A stretch of DNA of 64,000 nt. It comes from Dichotomocladium elegans. Taxonomy: Eukaryota; Mucoromycota; Mucoromycetes; Mucorales; Lichtheimiaceae. The notes under the pieces were generated by a model, which searched no databases, was not told where the DNA came from, and saw only the letters and a program-made list of their open reading frames with translations. Shown piece by piece: positions 1 through 11,200 of this stretch. The translations under genes and the position numbers were made by a program. How positions within the stretch are numbered: position 1 is the first letter of the stretch; every line of letters begins with the position of its first letter. The DNA is taken from NCBI GenBank assembly GCA_025716815.1, contig JAIXMN010000003.1, forward strand, positions 1,054,001 to 1,118,000, given 5' to 3'.

Positions 1-1729
1 TGCAGAGATCGAGGCAGACGCAGGGGCAAACGCAGATGCATGAACGGACGCAGCAATGCCGGGCCTTTCCTCGCTTTGGCCCCGTCTGCTGTGTGTGGGC
101 ATCAGCAGCTGCCCAATTGGGTATTCTCGCGCAATATGCGCCAGCAATGGTGCAAGCTTGAGCTTCGTACCCATTACTTTCTCGTAGAACATCTTAGCCT
201 TGGCAGTCGACACATATAGTTAATGGAAACGTCCAGAATATATCCCAGGTTATATCAATTACCTGATCCTCTGGCGATGTCTCACTTTATTTTTGCGCCT
301 CGATTTGTACGAGGAACACCCAAAACTTGGAAATGCAGCGCTGGATAACAGCTCAGCAAGCCTGCAATGCGAGGGTACTTCTGTCTTCGCCGGCATCATT
401 GTTGGCATGGAAGTCAGCGTGGATACGCTCCCACATGGCGTCGTTTCTCTTGTCTGTGTCGACCACTGCACAGACCCACGACCCGCAAAGCCGTCTTTCC
501 TCGAAGGGGATGGATCAGATAAGCTTTGATAGAACAAGTGTTAGCCGTTGACCCCGCTTCTCCGCTACTTCCCATCTGTGATAATTATTCCGGAAGAGTG
601 TTTCTTTCGCCTTCATTAAGAGGAAATCACCGATTGGGTAGATGAGAGAAGGGAGAAATCAGGGCGTCGAGACGTACTTGCGGGAAGTGTCGGATGATCA
701 GTGGTTCCGCTCGCTACTAACTGTGAAAGCGCAGTGTCATGAACAGGAGGACTATGACAAGAGTTTCAGAGAGCTGGGCATGATTTTGAGCGAGGAGCAA
801 AGTTTTTTTTAGATGAACAATTGGGGATGCTCTAAGTTTTGGTTCTCTGGTTCCCGTGCGGAATCCTACACCTGGTCATCCCAGAGCTCGCCACAGAGGC
901 CATACCTGAGTGTGTATAGCGTAGAGGTAGGTAAGAAAAGATACTATAAGGCTGAATAAAAATCTTCATGAATCAGAATATATTTAAGTACACTATGCTA
1001 TAGGGTTTCATATTGTTTGATGTTGAAGGACACGGAATAGAAGCAGCGGATGGTTCAATCCCTCTTAGGAGAAAGATAAACAGCGGGAGATGAGCTGTGG
1101 ATATCGGCACAGGACAAGCCTGCGACGACGTTACTGAAAGCCAGTCTTCCATCTTTTGCCACCTTTGCGTGTTCTAACTTGACTGCCAAATTGGAATAGT
1201 GTTCCTATGAATGAGAGTTGCAAAACCAACTTTCAATGTCACCCTGATAGTCATAAGCCCGACTGCAAACCTTATAATGTAGGAGACAAGACAGCGTTTT
1301 TTTAAACCAAGGCATCTCTTTGAAACGAGTGGGGATCAGAGGCTGTCGTACTAGAGAAGCCACTATTATGTCGTCGACATTCTCAGATTATATACATATA
1401 TCCGTTAAATTCTATGTTTAATGCAGTTCATTAGCATCTCCATGAAATCATACTGTGACTTAAACTTACTGTTCCAATCCATGCATAGTAAATGGCATTC
1501 ATTAGCATCAACATCGCTTTCAGACAGAGGTTTCGTCAAATCATCAAGGATGCGAATGTTTTTGGATTGTTGTCGGATCAGAGCGAATTCAGATGATGTT
1601 GTTTTCCATTCATTCGCGCAAATCCACTTTTCGCCCATAAACATTCAACTGGTGACCATCGCCTAATAACTTGCTGTGAAGTGCACACGACGCCTTGGTC
1701 ACTTCGCTTGTTTTCTCACCACTAAAATA
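1..1729. other. Gene-poor stretch, no convincing gene
   Basis: No open frame here shows a recognisable domain. The longest overlapping frames (about 259-537 on the minus strand and 293-529 on the plus strand, 78-92 codons) cover the same bases. The plus frame begins with EEHPKLGNAAL and may be a decayed coding fragment. The rest is AT-rich and carries many stops in all frames. I see no tRNA or rRNA. Confidence 0.5.
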
Positions 1730-2025
1730 CAGGATTTTCGAGAAGAAGTTTGCCATAAATTTTAATTGTTGGTGTAGGACCGTCTAGGCTTTTTGTCGTT
1801 TTTCGTTTCTCTTCTTTGAAATTTGAATGAAATATAAACGTCTAGCCTTCGAAAACTATTCTGATATAAAGAGAAGCTAAGAAAGACTTACCTATAGCCT
1901 TGGCTGCTACTATTGCTTTTAAAGGATAGTAACGAAATACTAAAATTTGAATTCGAATTTGAAAAGCAAAAACGACGAAAAACTAGACGGTCCTACACCA
2001 ACAACTAAATTTTCTCAAAATCCTG
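1730..2025. mobile_element. MITE-like element with long terminal inverted repeats
   Basis: The left end starts CAGGATTTTCGAGAA and the right end is its near-complement, TTTCTCAAAATCCTG. The repeats extend inward for roughly 60-70 bases; both contain a block reading GTTGTTGGTGTAGGACCGTC on one strand or the other. The element is about 296 bp, has no coding capacity, and is flanked on both sides by TA (1728-1729 and 2026-2027). That is the target duplication expected of Tc1/mariner-type elements. The left arm carries a short insertion relative to the right. Superfamily assignment is inferred from the TA duplication and the CAG start. Confidence 0.75.
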
Positions 2026-2479
2026 TATCATAAATCAGCAATGAACTAGGTTACCGATTGTAATATACAGCTTCAGATGTAGAAGACTTAATGATAACTT
2101 ACATGGCAGGCAGAAGATTTCTGTCTCGTAATAAAATACTCATGATCTTGTGAAATGTTCGCGGATAATACATCTCTGCGATTTGATCTTGTTGCACGTA
2201 CTCCCATTTCTTGATGTGGCAGATACTGGAATGACTTGTGAAACTCACCTTTTTGGGTGTCTTCTGATCGAAATCTTACATGAATTCATAGATATCAATG
2301 ACTTGAATTACGAGGGAGTCGATGGAATCCTCGATAGGTTCGGCTTTCAATTTTACCAACTGCTTTATGCATCCAAGTTCACCTTCCAGGGCCAATGTCT
2401 ATAGTTTTTTTTAAGAATATATTATGCTTTAGTTTACAATATTGATGTATGGGCGCTTTTTACCTTTTCAATGTACAAC
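2026..2479. other. Spacer with an unassigned open frame
   Basis: This spacer lies between the inverted-repeat element and the LINE remnant. A plus-strand frame of 84 codons (2150-2404) matches no family I recognise. It may be chance, or it may be the worn upstream part of the LINE that follows. Confidence 0.3.
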
Positions 2480-3411
2480 ACTGATTCTTCCGATACCTTG
2501 GTATTCCGTTTTCTCGCCATGGGACTGACCGCAGCTTGGTTGTGGAACAGTCTGCTCTACGGGCTTTCGCAGCAATGCGTCAGCTTCGGACATCTAGGGT
2601 ACACATGTATGGCTTTGGCATCTCGTCCGCTCTTAGGGCGTACAAGATCTTTGTGCGTCCCCTGATGGAGTATGGTCTTCCTATTTCTTTCTTTGGCGTC
2701 AAAGAGTTCTCGACGTTGGGGGAGGCACAGCGGCAATGTCTCCGAATGACCTTGTGCCGTTCGCCGACTGAGAAGACCCTTGGCACTATTACTATTCAGC
2801 TGCTTGCAGCGCTTCCCCTTATGCACCTTCGTTATCAAATCTTGCAAACGAAGTTTGTTCTTCGTGCACGCACACTTCCACGCGGTACACTATTTGCCTG
2901 TATGTTCCCGCAGCTCTGCCGTGATCCCCTGAGCGAGGTCCGTTGGTTCCCCCCTAGGCGCAATGCACTCTGGAGGCACGTTCGGACGCTCATGACTGGG
3001 CCTGACTCCCCCCCCAGAGAACCAGTACCGATTGCAGTAAGCGAAAGCCATGCAAACCCTCATTGACAAGATACTCGCCACGCCGGGCAAGTATGTTACA
3101 GTGAGCGAGGAATTTGTAAACCTGCTTGGGACCTAACTAGCTTGTTGCCGTGCATCAGAAAGGAACGTCATCGCTTGGTCAAGTTGCGTCTGGCCTGGTT
3201 GCTTCCAACGTCGTCAGTCGACTGCCAGTGTGGTTGCCCTCGGGCAAATCGGGGTTATATCTCTACATGTCCTCTTTTACAAGAGCACCTTCGGTCCTTT
3301 CGTTGGTCTCTCTCTACCCTGATTCTGGATCCCCCCGCTGGTCTGAGCGCCATCGACGCCGCTCTGAATCTTCTCCCAGCCAAAGTGCCTCGAAACTTGA
3401 AAAAGTGGTGA
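2480..3411 (+). pseudogene. Decayed LINE-type reverse transcriptase, C-terminal part
   Basis: The open stretch to 3066 reads YLGIPFSRHG and then RAYKIFVRPLMEYGL. These match the conserved end of the reverse transcriptase domain in non-LTR retrotransposons: the YLG motif and the 'fvrPlmEYg' connection segment. After a region with stops (about 3067-3141) another frame continues to 3411 and contains a C-x-CG...C-P-L-L arrangement. This resembles the cysteine/histidine motif that follows the RT in LINE ORF2 proteins. The catalytic FADD box and the endonuclease are missing, and no poly-A tail or target-site duplication was found. It is a truncated and frameshifted copy. Confidence 0.7.
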
Positions 3412-3613
3412 ACACTCTGGCCGGTTCTTCTTTCTCTTGTTTTGGCAGAATATCAAATTCGCCTATCTCGCCAATTCTGATAAAGTTTTTCCATATTTTT
3501 GATTGAAGAGATTTTTCAACGGATTTCCAGGCATTAAAGTGTTGACAATCAAAGAAAGCGAAAGACTGTTCTGCGCGACAAAAAGATGAACATTTTTTCC
3601 AACAACACTTCAT

Positions 3614-3814
3614 TTACACGAACCTGAGGGATTCCTTCGATCTATCATCCAAGTAATTGTCATGTTGCCATTGCTGCATCAGGTCGATTGACATTCCATT
3701 CAAAATGCCTGAATATGGCGGCAAATCCAGCTCTTTGGCCTTGATAACCTCATCAATACCGTCAACAGGTTTTGATCCACGATTTGCATCCCAAAGAGTT
3801 AAGTAAATAAATTG
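3614..3814 (-). CDS. Exon-like block of an unknown protein
   Basis: On the minus strand an open block of about 66 codons runs from a possible AG acceptor (next to 3815) to a TAA at 3614-3616. It contains the phrases DANRGSKPVDGIDEVIKAKE, DLPPYSGILNGMS and LMQQWQHDNYLDD. The composition looks like real protein, but I do not recognise the family. It could be the last exon of the zinc-finger ORF upstream on the same strand (4337-4813); I could not find a consistent intron chain joining them. It could also be a transposon-derived fragment. Confidence 0.35.
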   Translation of the reverse strand, partial: QFIYLTLWDANRGSKPVDGIDEVIKAKELDLPPYSGILNGMSIDLMQQWQHDNYLDDRSKESLRFV

Positions 3815-4336
3815 CTAGAGCCAAATAACCTGGAGCTTACCAGACAATACGCCCACAGCAAGAGCAAAGATGTAGCAGTAGCTACAGTGACGGGTCACTC
3901 TTGACCGACGACCAAGATACTACAAGGATAACGATCACGATCAAGACCGCATCTCCGGCGACGACATTATGTACCACACTCACTTTCTCTGTACGATGAT
4001 CCTATATGTATACCACTGTAATTACCCCGCTACTGCTTACTATATAAACAAGGATGCTCTGTGACGTCGGGCATCCCACGTGGTATTATTATAATCATCG
4101 TTCTTCTCGTCGCGTTCGCGCTTCCTCCACGCTGTATATCAGATGCTCTTTGTAAGTACTCGCACAACAGTGCCTGTACTGTTACAAAAGACCGCAGACC
4201 AATCTCAGCATTATTTTCATTATTTTCGGATTCCAGGTGTTCTTCCACTTCCAGAGGAGGGTCCTCAAGGCTTCCCTGGTATGACGTTTTGGTTTTCTAT
4301 AGTCAGAAAAATTATTTAAATAAAAAGACGATGCAT

Positions 4337-4813
4337 TCAAAGGTACCTTGCAGGAAACGGCGTTGCCGTCTGCACTACTGGTTGGCTACGAAGGCAAATA
4401 ATGTGAGATAACCAGACAAAGGAACAGTGACACTGGAAAGAATGTTCACTTGCATCAAAATCAAAGCTGTCGTGTCGCCCTTCTCGGCTAGTTGCAGTGC
4501 TCCCTTTTTTGTTACGGTAAAACTTCTTTTTGACATGTAAAGTAATATGAGCTCTGAGCTCATCCAAGGTAGCATAATGATCCAAACATGACGGGAATTC
4601 GTAATGCACAACGATCAAGGAATGCGACGCATCAGAAGCCTTCTTGATATACATGAATTGTGGAGTGTTGTGTCGCCTTTTTCCCGAAGGACGTGACGCA
4701 ACCTCTATTCCGTGTTGGCTAAAAAGATGATTTCTTAATTTTGGTGCAGTGAAGAACTGACGAGTGCAAGTATGACAGCTGAGAATGAGAGAGACAAGAA
4801 TTGTCATGACCAC
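4337..4813 (-). CDS. C2H2 zinc-finger-like protein, hypothetical
   Basis: The frame encodes 158 residues. Near the N-terminus is one complete classical C2H2 finger: CHTC, a 12-residue spacer ending in LRN, then H-x4-H. A second region about 60 residues later (FPSCLDHYATLDELRAHITL) has the spacing of a finger but lacks the first cysteine. The start is uncertain because the residues before the first finger are hydrophobic (MVMTILVSLILS). The end may run through an unrecognised intron, since the C-terminal 30 residues look like read-through. It could be a host transcription factor fragment or part of a decayed mobile element; the gene-poor setting favours the second. Confidence 0.4.
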   Translation of the reverse strand: MVMTILVSLILSCHTCTRQFFTAPKLRNHLFSQHGIEVASRPSGKRRHNTPQFMYIKKASDASHSLIVVHYEFPSCLDHYATLDELRAHITLHVKKKFYRNKKGSTATSREGRHDSFDFDASEHSFQCHCSFVWLSHIICLRSQPVVQTATPFPARYL

Positions 4814-6154
4814 AGGTAGTTGAAACGGAAGTGAGAGTGTGGAGGAAAAAGAAGGGCGACCTTGGGATAATGATCCACAGGAGATGAATATAGGTTATCC
4901 CAGAATGGAATGGGTAGCAACGACCACATAGGTTGTTTGGCTCATTCTCATCGCACTTGCTTCATAATACACCTTCCCAAATTAAGGTCTATGACTTCCC
5001 TTATTAATATTCCTGTCCGTTGGAGCATGAGGTTGGTTCTCATCTCGCCAGGTCAGCCCGAGAAACAGAGTCATAGATGTGGTCATATTTTTAAGCGAGG
5101 AACACCCTAAATGTAACGGTTCTTTGGTATAAAAAAAGGCGTTGGAAGAACGTGCCCGAAGGCAGCCAATTGCGGTACCACCGAGTGGTTTGGTATCCTC
5201 GTTGACCTCTACTCCATGGTTTATGTGGTACGGGTTGGATTGGTTAAGCTTCAAAGGGCAGAAGGTGCCAGATTCAAGTAAAAACAAGTCGATATCAAGA
5301 TTCATAGTCCTTCTCCATGCATGCGACGTTTGCTTTGTCACGAGTTGGGTGTTTTAGTTTATTTATGGTGGACAGTTAGAATACGATGAGACTCGTGGAT
5401 GTCTTTTATTCGAATGAAATCGGAATTAAGATCCTCCATCGCTACACATTTATCTACTATTTATATGATTTATGGGAGAGGTCCTAATTATGTCAACTGG
5501 ATACTCCGTCTTACACGGGTACTCGGGGATGGTAGCACTATTACAGATAAGGTGCTTGTGTGTGCATCGGTAACCTATATCATAGATTATGTGTCCTTGT
5601 TCCTTTCAGACCATCCTCACGTCGGTAAAACCTCATAAAAACCCAGTGGGAGAAAAATAGGAGGGAAAAAGACTGTGGAAATGGATCTGGTTATAACACG
5701 GCGTCATGGATCCTTCAATCAGTAATCACCTATGCGACAACGCGGCGTAACAATTTCTGGGCGAAACACAGCCCTGCAACTTCAGAACTGCTAGGGCGCG
5801 ATCTGAACTTCGAAAACTGTGTATTTCACTTCCGGTAAACAAACAAGTAACAGCGGTGATAATCTAGTCCGGGTTCCATAGTGATTCACGAATGTTATAA
5901 GCTAAATAGTGATTGACGCACCTCAACTTATTGTGCTCTTTTTTATCGCTGCATGATAGTTAAGGACTCGATGAGCATTAGCATGCTATATCACGTATGG
6001 ATAGAATTTGATGACAAGATGTTTTTTAATGGAAGAAATCGTCATAGAGCATATAACATGAAACAGATAGGAAGCCATATCACATGAGTTTCATGTTTCT
6101 AGTTCGATAACAAATCATGCTCTCCCATTACTGGAGTGCGAGAAACCGTTGTTT
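4814..6154. other. Low-information spacer with unassigned open frames
   Basis: The largest frame is 119 codons on the minus strand (4982-5341), containing NPYHINHGVEVNEDTKPLGG and GCLRARSSNAFFY. It is overlapped by a plus-strand frame (5142-5357), and neither has a family I know. 5399-5638 on the plus strand is also open for 79 codons without a match. The rest is AT-rich and empty. Confidence 0.35.
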
Positions 6155-6890
6155 TTACCACTCTGCGAGCAAACGATTTTTGACTGTGGGAGAATGGTGT
6201 CGAAAGTTGATAGCAATGTCTAAACACGCCAGAGGTAGGCCATCATAGTTTTTTGCTCGAACTTCAACCTTGAAGCGTGCCTGAAGGTTTCTGGTAATAA
6301 GAATACTTTTCAACTTATATTGATGTTTTGTTATTACCTTTGGAATCTCTTTAGGTAAAGTGACTCTTTGGATGATCTATAACGGCCGATAAAGGGGTCT
6401 TGTTTATGAATACAAAGCGCTAGTGATTTCCACCGCTTTCTGTCTATACCTTGACAAGTCCTTCATTGATAGGACACTCAAGTTTGGCTTCGTTTTTCTC
6501 CAGCTCCTGGCAGATATCAACGTTCTGACTCATGATCTGCACAACCCCAAGCTTCACCAGAACATGGGCAGTGGCACCGAATTTGACTGGCTCTTTGAGA
6601 TAGCCAACTGCCTGGATCATTAGCTCCTTACCGGGAACAGGCTGCTCAGGCGTCAGGATGATATCCTTGATATCAAGAATATAATTGTCGGTACCTTCAG
6701 AAACGAAAGGAGATAAGAAGGGGTAGTGATCAAACATGGTCTATCACTTACTACAATCCTTAATCAGCTTCGTTCTGAATGGTAGCTTTTGGACTTGATA
6801 TGGATCCTCATGGAGCCACCAAGGATGTTGTGCAGCGACATGGGTAATAGCCAGCAGCAGTAAAGTCAAACACAGATATTGTTGACGCAT
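6155..6890 (-). CDS. NPC2-like ML-domain lipid-transfer protein
   Basis: This is a secreted or vacuolar sterol/phospholipid carrier of the MD-2-related lipid-recognition (ML) family. Fungal members are called phosphatidylglycerol/phosphatidylinositol transfer proteins, or Npc2. Four exons join in phase: 6752-6890, 6450-6694, 6338-6376 and 6155-6280, giving 182 residues. The start at 6890 gives a signal peptide (MRQQYLCLTLLLLAITHVAA). The mature part shows DCSTDNYILDI, then TPEQPVPGKEL, LKEPVKFGATAHVLVKLG, CQELEKNE, CPINEG, LPKEIP and a final YDGLPLACLDI block. These are the ordered motifs of fungal ML proteins, including the paired cysteines. The start lies 155 bp from the divergently transcribed PLP2-like gene, so the two probably share a promoter region. 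Confidence 0.88.
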
Positions 6891-7045
6891 CAAAGAAAGA
6901 GAATGAAACAATTTTAAACGGGTGGACTTCTCCGGATATGCGGGGAAATATGAGGTTTGGCAGCAGCTACATTGGACTCCGACTATGAATTGATATAGCT
7001 CATTTCTTACAAAAGAAACTTCTCGCAATAATCATTCAAGGAACG
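6891..7045. promoter_or_regulatory. Shared divergent promoter region
   Basis: This 155-bp interval separates the ATG of the ML-domain gene (minus) from the ATG of the PLP2-like gene (plus). No other transcription unit fits between them, so it must contain both 5' leaders and core promoters. I see no clear TATA box. The bidirectional role is inferred from the layout alone. Confidence 0.5.
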
Positions 7046-8012
7046 ATGGACGACCCAAACGCAGACACCGAATGGTAACCATGGGTGTTAATTATCTCTG
7101 TTACAATCTGTAATTTCCTAAATTAGGAACGATATCCTTCGCGCGAAAGGCATCCTACCCCCAAAGGATGAGCAGACCAAGGAAGAGATTGAGGATCTGT
7201 ACGTGGAAGCTGTGAATGCCAGAAGACGAGAGGAAGAGAGTTTGGAAAACAAGACTCTCGATGAGCTTGATGAGCTTGAGGACGAGCTTGAGGACGAACG
7301 GATTATCTTGGAGTATAGGTAACGATTATTTTCGAAACAAAAGCCTGTTTCTCACTAGCTTTGGTGGATCTTCAGAAAAAAGCGTCTCGCCGAACTGGAA
7401 CAACAAGAGGCGAAGAATAAGTTTGGCGGTGTGACACAGATATCCAAACCGGATTTTGTCAAGGAGGTGACAGAAGCTAGTAAAGAATGTTATGTTGTTG
7501 TGCATTTATTTAAAGACTAGTAAGTACAACGTCACACTCGCTGCGTTTTATATTAATGACATGAATCCATTGTTTACTCAGTATTCCTGCCTGTAAACTG
7601 ATGAACCAACATCTCACTGAACTCGCGAAGCAATTCAAGTCCACAAAGTTCCTCAAGATTGTGAGCGACCAGTGCATACCTAATTATCCAGATAGAAATG
7701 TACCGACGCTATTAGTTTATGGCGAGGGCGATATCAAGGCCAATATTGTTGGAGCTATTGCTTTCGGAGGAATGAAGATGACAACCTCAAGTATGTGATG
7801 GTGGAGATATCAGTAGAGCTCGAGGCACTGACTACTATATGGAAAAAAACACTGAAGGTATACGAGATCAGCTCGCTCAATATGGCGCAGTGTCACCGGA
7901 AAAGAAGGATGACGAAAAATGCAGCGCTAGCAGGAAAAGGATTTATCAGTCTGCGGCTACTGCAGCTCTTAGTAGCGATGAAGAAAGTGATGAAGATCGA
8001 GGGTACTATTAG
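7046..8012 (+). CDS. PLP2: Phosducin-like protein, PLP2/PDCL3 type
   Basis: This is a cytosolic thioredoxin-fold co-chaperone that binds the chaperonin CCT and aids folding of actin, tubulin and other clients; the yeast orthologue is essential. The N-terminus [20 protein letters not shown] is the hallmark of the PDCL3/Plp2 subfamily. It is followed by an acidic coiled segment, then FGGVTQISKPDFVKEVT, the HLFKDYIPACKLMNQHL strand-helix, CIPNYPDRNVPTLLVY and GDIKANIVG of the thioredoxin-like fold. The tail ends SDEESDEDRGYY, an acidic end also seen in relatives. Exons 7046-7074, 7127-7318, 7376-7519, 7582-7790 and 7825-8012 join in phase to 253 residues, close to the human 239. The last intron (7791-7824) would be only 34 nt, so its acceptor is the weakest part of the model. 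SMG1 follows 225 bp downstream in the same direction. Confidence 0.9.
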
Positions 8013-8237
8013 CTTAGTGCGATCATTAGAGTTTGCTCAACATAATCTTGTCCACTATTAGCATTGTTGACTATGATCCTATGTCTCCATTTTAACCAAT
8101 TTACAGTGGTTTATGTTAATTTTCTGTAAACTTCCACTGCCTGACCCCAACTGAGTTTTTATTAGCGAGCAATTGTCGACTACCACAAATAATTTTAATG
8201 CTTTTTGCACTTTCGCTGTGAAATATATAAAGTCTCA

Positions 8238-11200
8238 ATGTCGCATCGTGAGGCTACAACCCCAAGGAGGGGAAAGCCCGGCGGAAATAACAGCAGAAAC
8301 CAACAACGCAGGCCGAGCCGAGATGAGGCCAGAGCCCAGTCACCTTCGTTGCAGCATTCTAGCCAAACCACCTCAACACATTCACAGTTCAACCTGCCGT
8401 CTCGGAGTACTAACAGGACAAGACTGGCACAACCCACTAAGAATGAGCGTGGTATGGGCGAATCGCAAAATATACAACTGCTTCGCCGCGTATTTCTTGA
8501 CGAGGACGATCTTCAGCGACGCAATATGACAGCAATTCAACTGATCAAGTCTCTCGAAGAAGGAATGCTAAGCACGGATGTCATTCAAGTCCAGCAGGAA
8601 GGCTTGAATCTCATTGAAATGTGCCTATTCAAACAGCCTAATGTGCAATCTGTTTTCGAAAATGTCCGTCCTAGCGGCAACGCACTGAAGGAGTCAATAT
8701 GTAAACTTATATCAACGCTTGCCTTGTGCGCTTGTCGACCGGATATCGTTTTTATGTGGATCTTTGGCCATCTACAACAATGGGAGGACACTGAAACGGG
8801 AACAGTCGAAAGGAACAAGACAAAAGAATTCAAATTATGGCTTCTTCGTTTGTTGCGACAGGTACTTCACTGTTTAAATTACAAGATATGTATAGTGGAT
8901 TAAATGCTTGCAGACTATCATCGATGCAGCTTCCGATCATTGTTGCGAAGGTCAGCTCCACGAATTGTCAGCAAGGATCACAGCAGGTGTGATCGCGTTT
9001 CTAGATGCAATGGATTCCCCAGATTATCTACCGGATGTTCTTCAAGTCCTAGTTGCGCTTGCAAATTGCTGTCCTCTTGCTTTCTCTAATAATTTCCAAG
9101 TAAGATAATACAGATCAATTTTCGGGGTGTCAATGCTTATAATCATGTTGCAGGATATCATTGATCTGCTGGTTGGCTGGCACATCGATCCCACTCTTCC
9201 CGAGCAGAGAAAATCCAGCATCAGTGGTATGTTAAATATGTCACTAGATGCCAAAACCAACTTCATATTTACTTTACTTTCAGATTCCTATGTCACCTTT
9301 CGTGCTTTCTGGGAGAACAGGCTTCCCTTCGCTTTCGAACTTTTACAGCATTTTCTAAGTGATATGCAGGAACTAGCCAATTACATTATTGGTAGCAATG
9401 AGCCATCCGAAATCGAATCGAAGTGGAATATGTGCGAAAGCTTATTAAGGTATTTATATTCACGTCTTTTTTCTTGCTTAAGTACTAAACGCCCGCAGCT
9501 GTTTTCAATCTATGTTACGTGCTGTTGTTCCCATTATACCAGCACCTGAGGCACGAAAAGACATTCAAATAGTTGGTCCAATCTTCGATAAGTTGCGGAT
9601 CAGCACGTTAGAGTTTCTTGAAAAGGTGAAGGAACACTCGGCAAGCGAATCCTGGATGGAGAAATGTAGGTCACCAAATCGTTTCCAAGCAATGATAATT
9701 AATTGCCACTTACAGCGAATGAGGTGGTCCTACTTTGTTTCACAATGAGACCTCAAAATGTTCGGCACTACCAGTTGAAAGTTTATCGTTATTTTGCTTC
9801 CCAAATTGGAGAAAATGAAACTCCCCGTTTTAGAATCAAACCTCAAGAATACCTTAAAGGTTTGATGAAGGTGAGTATTCTGATCGACAGCTCAGATAGA
9901 GAAACTACTAACGCTTAAATTCGAAGCTTGCAGATGGATGGGATGCTGCTATAGACCAATCCATTTTGGAAGATCTGCTCAACCCTCGCTCCTCTCCCCT
10001 ATTTTCGCTCAGAGCGAAGTACAAGGATGACAAGCGGCTTAATTCTGGAATTCTTGTTTTTCTTCGTATTCTTGTTCGGCTCGCCAAAGAGACGAGCATC
10101 TGCTTACGCATTATGGAAGCTTACAGGGGCATGCTTGGACATACCTTATCAATAGTTGCTAGCAGACGGCAGGACGGAATAATGGATAGCCCGCCTACGC
10201 TCCATCAGACTGCGCGGGAAATAATGATTCAATCAAAATCAGTCGCCGGGATCTCTATGAATACGGCTAATGTGTTTTCTTCCTCACGGATGACGGATGG
10301 TGCGGTCGACACGCTTTTCATTTCATATCTCCTGCTTGATGCTGCCTCCGTCTGGCCCTCACTTCGGAGTCAACACTTTAGGATTGTCATGGAAACCTTA
10401 GTCGTGCTGTGGCAATCAAAGTGTCGCGACGCTTTCGACGCATGTTTGCAATTGCTAATAGATTATTGCATAAGGTATATATAAGGACGACTTGGATCAT
10501 TCTCGTATTAAAATATATCTAGCTCTCGGTACCTTCTCGATAATCCAGTCGACTTTTTGCTAATGACGCACTTACTTCAAGATTTATACCAAAACTGGTC
10601 ATATTCCAATATGCGATCCCGACAAATTATATCTCGCTATTTTGACAAACTCATTGGTGCTGCTCATTTGTCAAAAGATGCGACGTCACTCATTACCGGC
10701 CGATTGCATGATATTTGCAAAGCTCTCCTAGAGGCAATTTGTATGCTCAACATATATCAACAATTCGTCTTTATGTACAACATATCTAATAGGATGAATT
10801 AGGCTATGAAAAAAATATGTCACTGAAGGAGGAGATGATACGCTCTGTTACAAGATGTTGTATGCAATTCGGCTCCTCCACTCTTGTTGAAAGCGCAATC
10901 TCTTTCATTCTGCGGTGGTATGTATTCAAGGATACATCATATAGAGCTCAGCTAATACTTGGGATAGGCTTGACGACCCAGCGGCAAACATAAGATTAGC
11001 CGGTGCAGATCTTATCTCTGCCTTGAATCCCTTCATAACAGCCGATATGAAGCTAAAGGAGAAAAAAAGAGACAATGGACAGGTAAGTAAGAAGTGTTTT
11101 TCTGAATATAAAACAGCTTCTGATACAAATGTAGAACGCCATAATGGCGACACCTCATACGGGCACCTTCCGCCCGTCTCACTTTGAAATTATCATGGTT

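Noticed and set aside
1040..1075. B-box-like GGTTCAATCCC suggesting a tRNA
   Set aside because: No matching A box or acceptor stem could be formed around it.
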